Assembly: GCA_023416195.1 (NCBI GenBank)
Contig: JAEZID010000593.1
Location: forward strand, 1 to 5,120
DNA length: 5,120 bases
DNA from: Pseudomonadota bacterium
GTDB lineage: Bacteria; Pseudomonadota; Alphaproteobacteria; Azospirillales; Azospirillaceae
Direction: 5' to 3'
Shown here: positions 4,540 to 5,120 of the stretch, piece after piece
How positions within the stretch are numbered: position 1 is the first letter of the stretch
Layout: each line of letters opens with the position of its first letter
The notes under the pieces: generated by a model
Databases searched by the model: none
What the model was told of the DNA's origin: nothing
The model's input: the letters and a program-made list of their open reading frames with translations, nothing else
Program-made: the position numbers and the translations under genes

Positions 4540-4552
4540 GCCCGTTCAAGCC

Positions 4553-5120
4553 CTAATTCGGACGCTTCAAACGTTCCAGCGCGGCGAAAGGGTTCGGCTT
4601 CTCCGGCTCGTCCGCGGTGCCGTCGTCCTCATCCTCGTCGGCGTCGCCGTACCCGGCGAACTCCACGCCTTCTGCATGCGGATAGGGGTCGAGCGCCAGC
4701 GACAAATGCTGGGCGGTCAGTTCGCCAATGTCGATGCGCCCGTTGACCATGGGCTCCGGAATGTCCTCCTCAGAGAGGTTCGGATCGATGTCGATCTCGT
4801 CCTCCTCCTTGGGAATCATCGACTCCGGCGCGAACAGCGCGCCGAAGCTCTCCGTCACCTGGGCGGGCACCGGATCGAGCGTCACGACGCAGGTCTGCAC
4901 CACGTCGGCTTCCAACTCCCCGGCAACGCGGACCATCTGGCCGCCGCGCACGGAGCGCAGGCGGACCGTGGCGACCAGCCGGTCGATGGCCTCCAGTTCG
5001 AATCGCTCGGCCAGGGCCTTGCGTTCGGCCTCGGTCGCCTCGATGGTTTCGACCACGTCGGCGCGGTGGACGGCATCGGCGCGAACAATGCGCGAGAACT
5101 CCGGTGCGGGCTCCGCGGTG
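4553..5120 (-). CDS. yceD: YceD/DUF177 family protein, 23S rRNA accumulation (start outside window)
   Basis: Member of the DUF177 family, whose E. coli and plant members are needed for normal 23S rRNA/50S accumulation; the mechanism is not settled. The frame is open to the right edge, and 188 residues are visible. The first visible residues, TAEPAPEFSRIVRADAV, look like the true N-terminal region, so only a few codons are probably missing. A GTG at 5056 is internal, because the family-typical PEFSR segment lies upstream of it. The core region, including VRLRSVRGGQMVRVAGELEA and VVQTCVVTLDPVP, is followed by a long acidic section (EEDEIDIDPNLSEED), the conserved NGRIDIGELTAQHLSLALDP block, a second acidic Asp/Glu run, and the family-typical end NPFAALERLK. 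It ends in TAG, 105 bases before rpmF, matching the yceD-rpmF pairing in other proteobacteria. Confidence 0.9.
   Translation of the reverse strand, partial: TAEPAPEFSRIVRADAVHRADVVETIEATEAERKALAERFELEAIDRLVATVRLRSVRGGQMVRVAGELEADVVQTCVVTLDPVPAQVTESFGALFAPESMIPKEEDEIDIDPNLSEEDIPEPMVNGRIDIGELTAQHLSLALDPYPHAEGVEFAGYGDADEDEDDGTADEPEKPNPFAALERLKRPN

Overview
The window looks like chromosomal DNA of a high-GC alphaproteobacterium. The gene content, the sequence style of IHF-alpha and YceD, and a zinc-finger type L32 point towards the Rhodospirillales, perhaps Azospirillum or a relative. That assignment is recalled from family knowledge, not searched.

The window has two unlike parts that meet at a tRNA gene. 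The left part (1 to about 990) is the end of an integrative element. It holds the C-terminal catalytic half of a tyrosine recombinase, cut off by the window edge, and then a small helix-turn-helix protein of the excisionase/AlpA type. Both read rightwards, towards the 3' end of a tRNA-Pro(GGG) gene on the opposite strand. A roughly 150-base non-coding stretch with a 12-bp tandem repeat and a strong tRNA terminator lies between them and the tRNA. This is the arrangement expected when an element has integrated at a tRNA 3' end, although only one junction is visible.

The right part (989 to 5120) is a conserved housekeeping block, all on the minus strand. In transcription order it runs yceD/DUF177 (partial), rpmF (ribosomal protein L32), plsX (phosphate acyltransferase), fabH (beta-ketoacyl-ACP synthase III), ihfA (integration host factor alpha), a MerR-type regulator, and tRNA-Pro(GGG). 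The yceD-rpmF-plsX-fabH order is the same as in Escherichia coli. It links 23S rRNA/50S production to the start of phospholipid and fatty acid synthesis. In place of E. coli fabD, fabH is followed by ihfA with its own good promoter, and then by merR. plsX and fabH are separated by only 2 bases and must be co-transcribed.

Regulatory signals visible in the sequence are: a hairpin with a short U-tract between yceD and rpmF; a sigma70-type promoter for ihfA beside a near-consensus IHF site, which suggests autoregulation; and a strong stable-RNA promoter for tRNA-Pro with an AT-rich upstream stretch and a GC-rich discriminator. I see no clear undescribed system. The most interesting spot is the element/tRNA junction.
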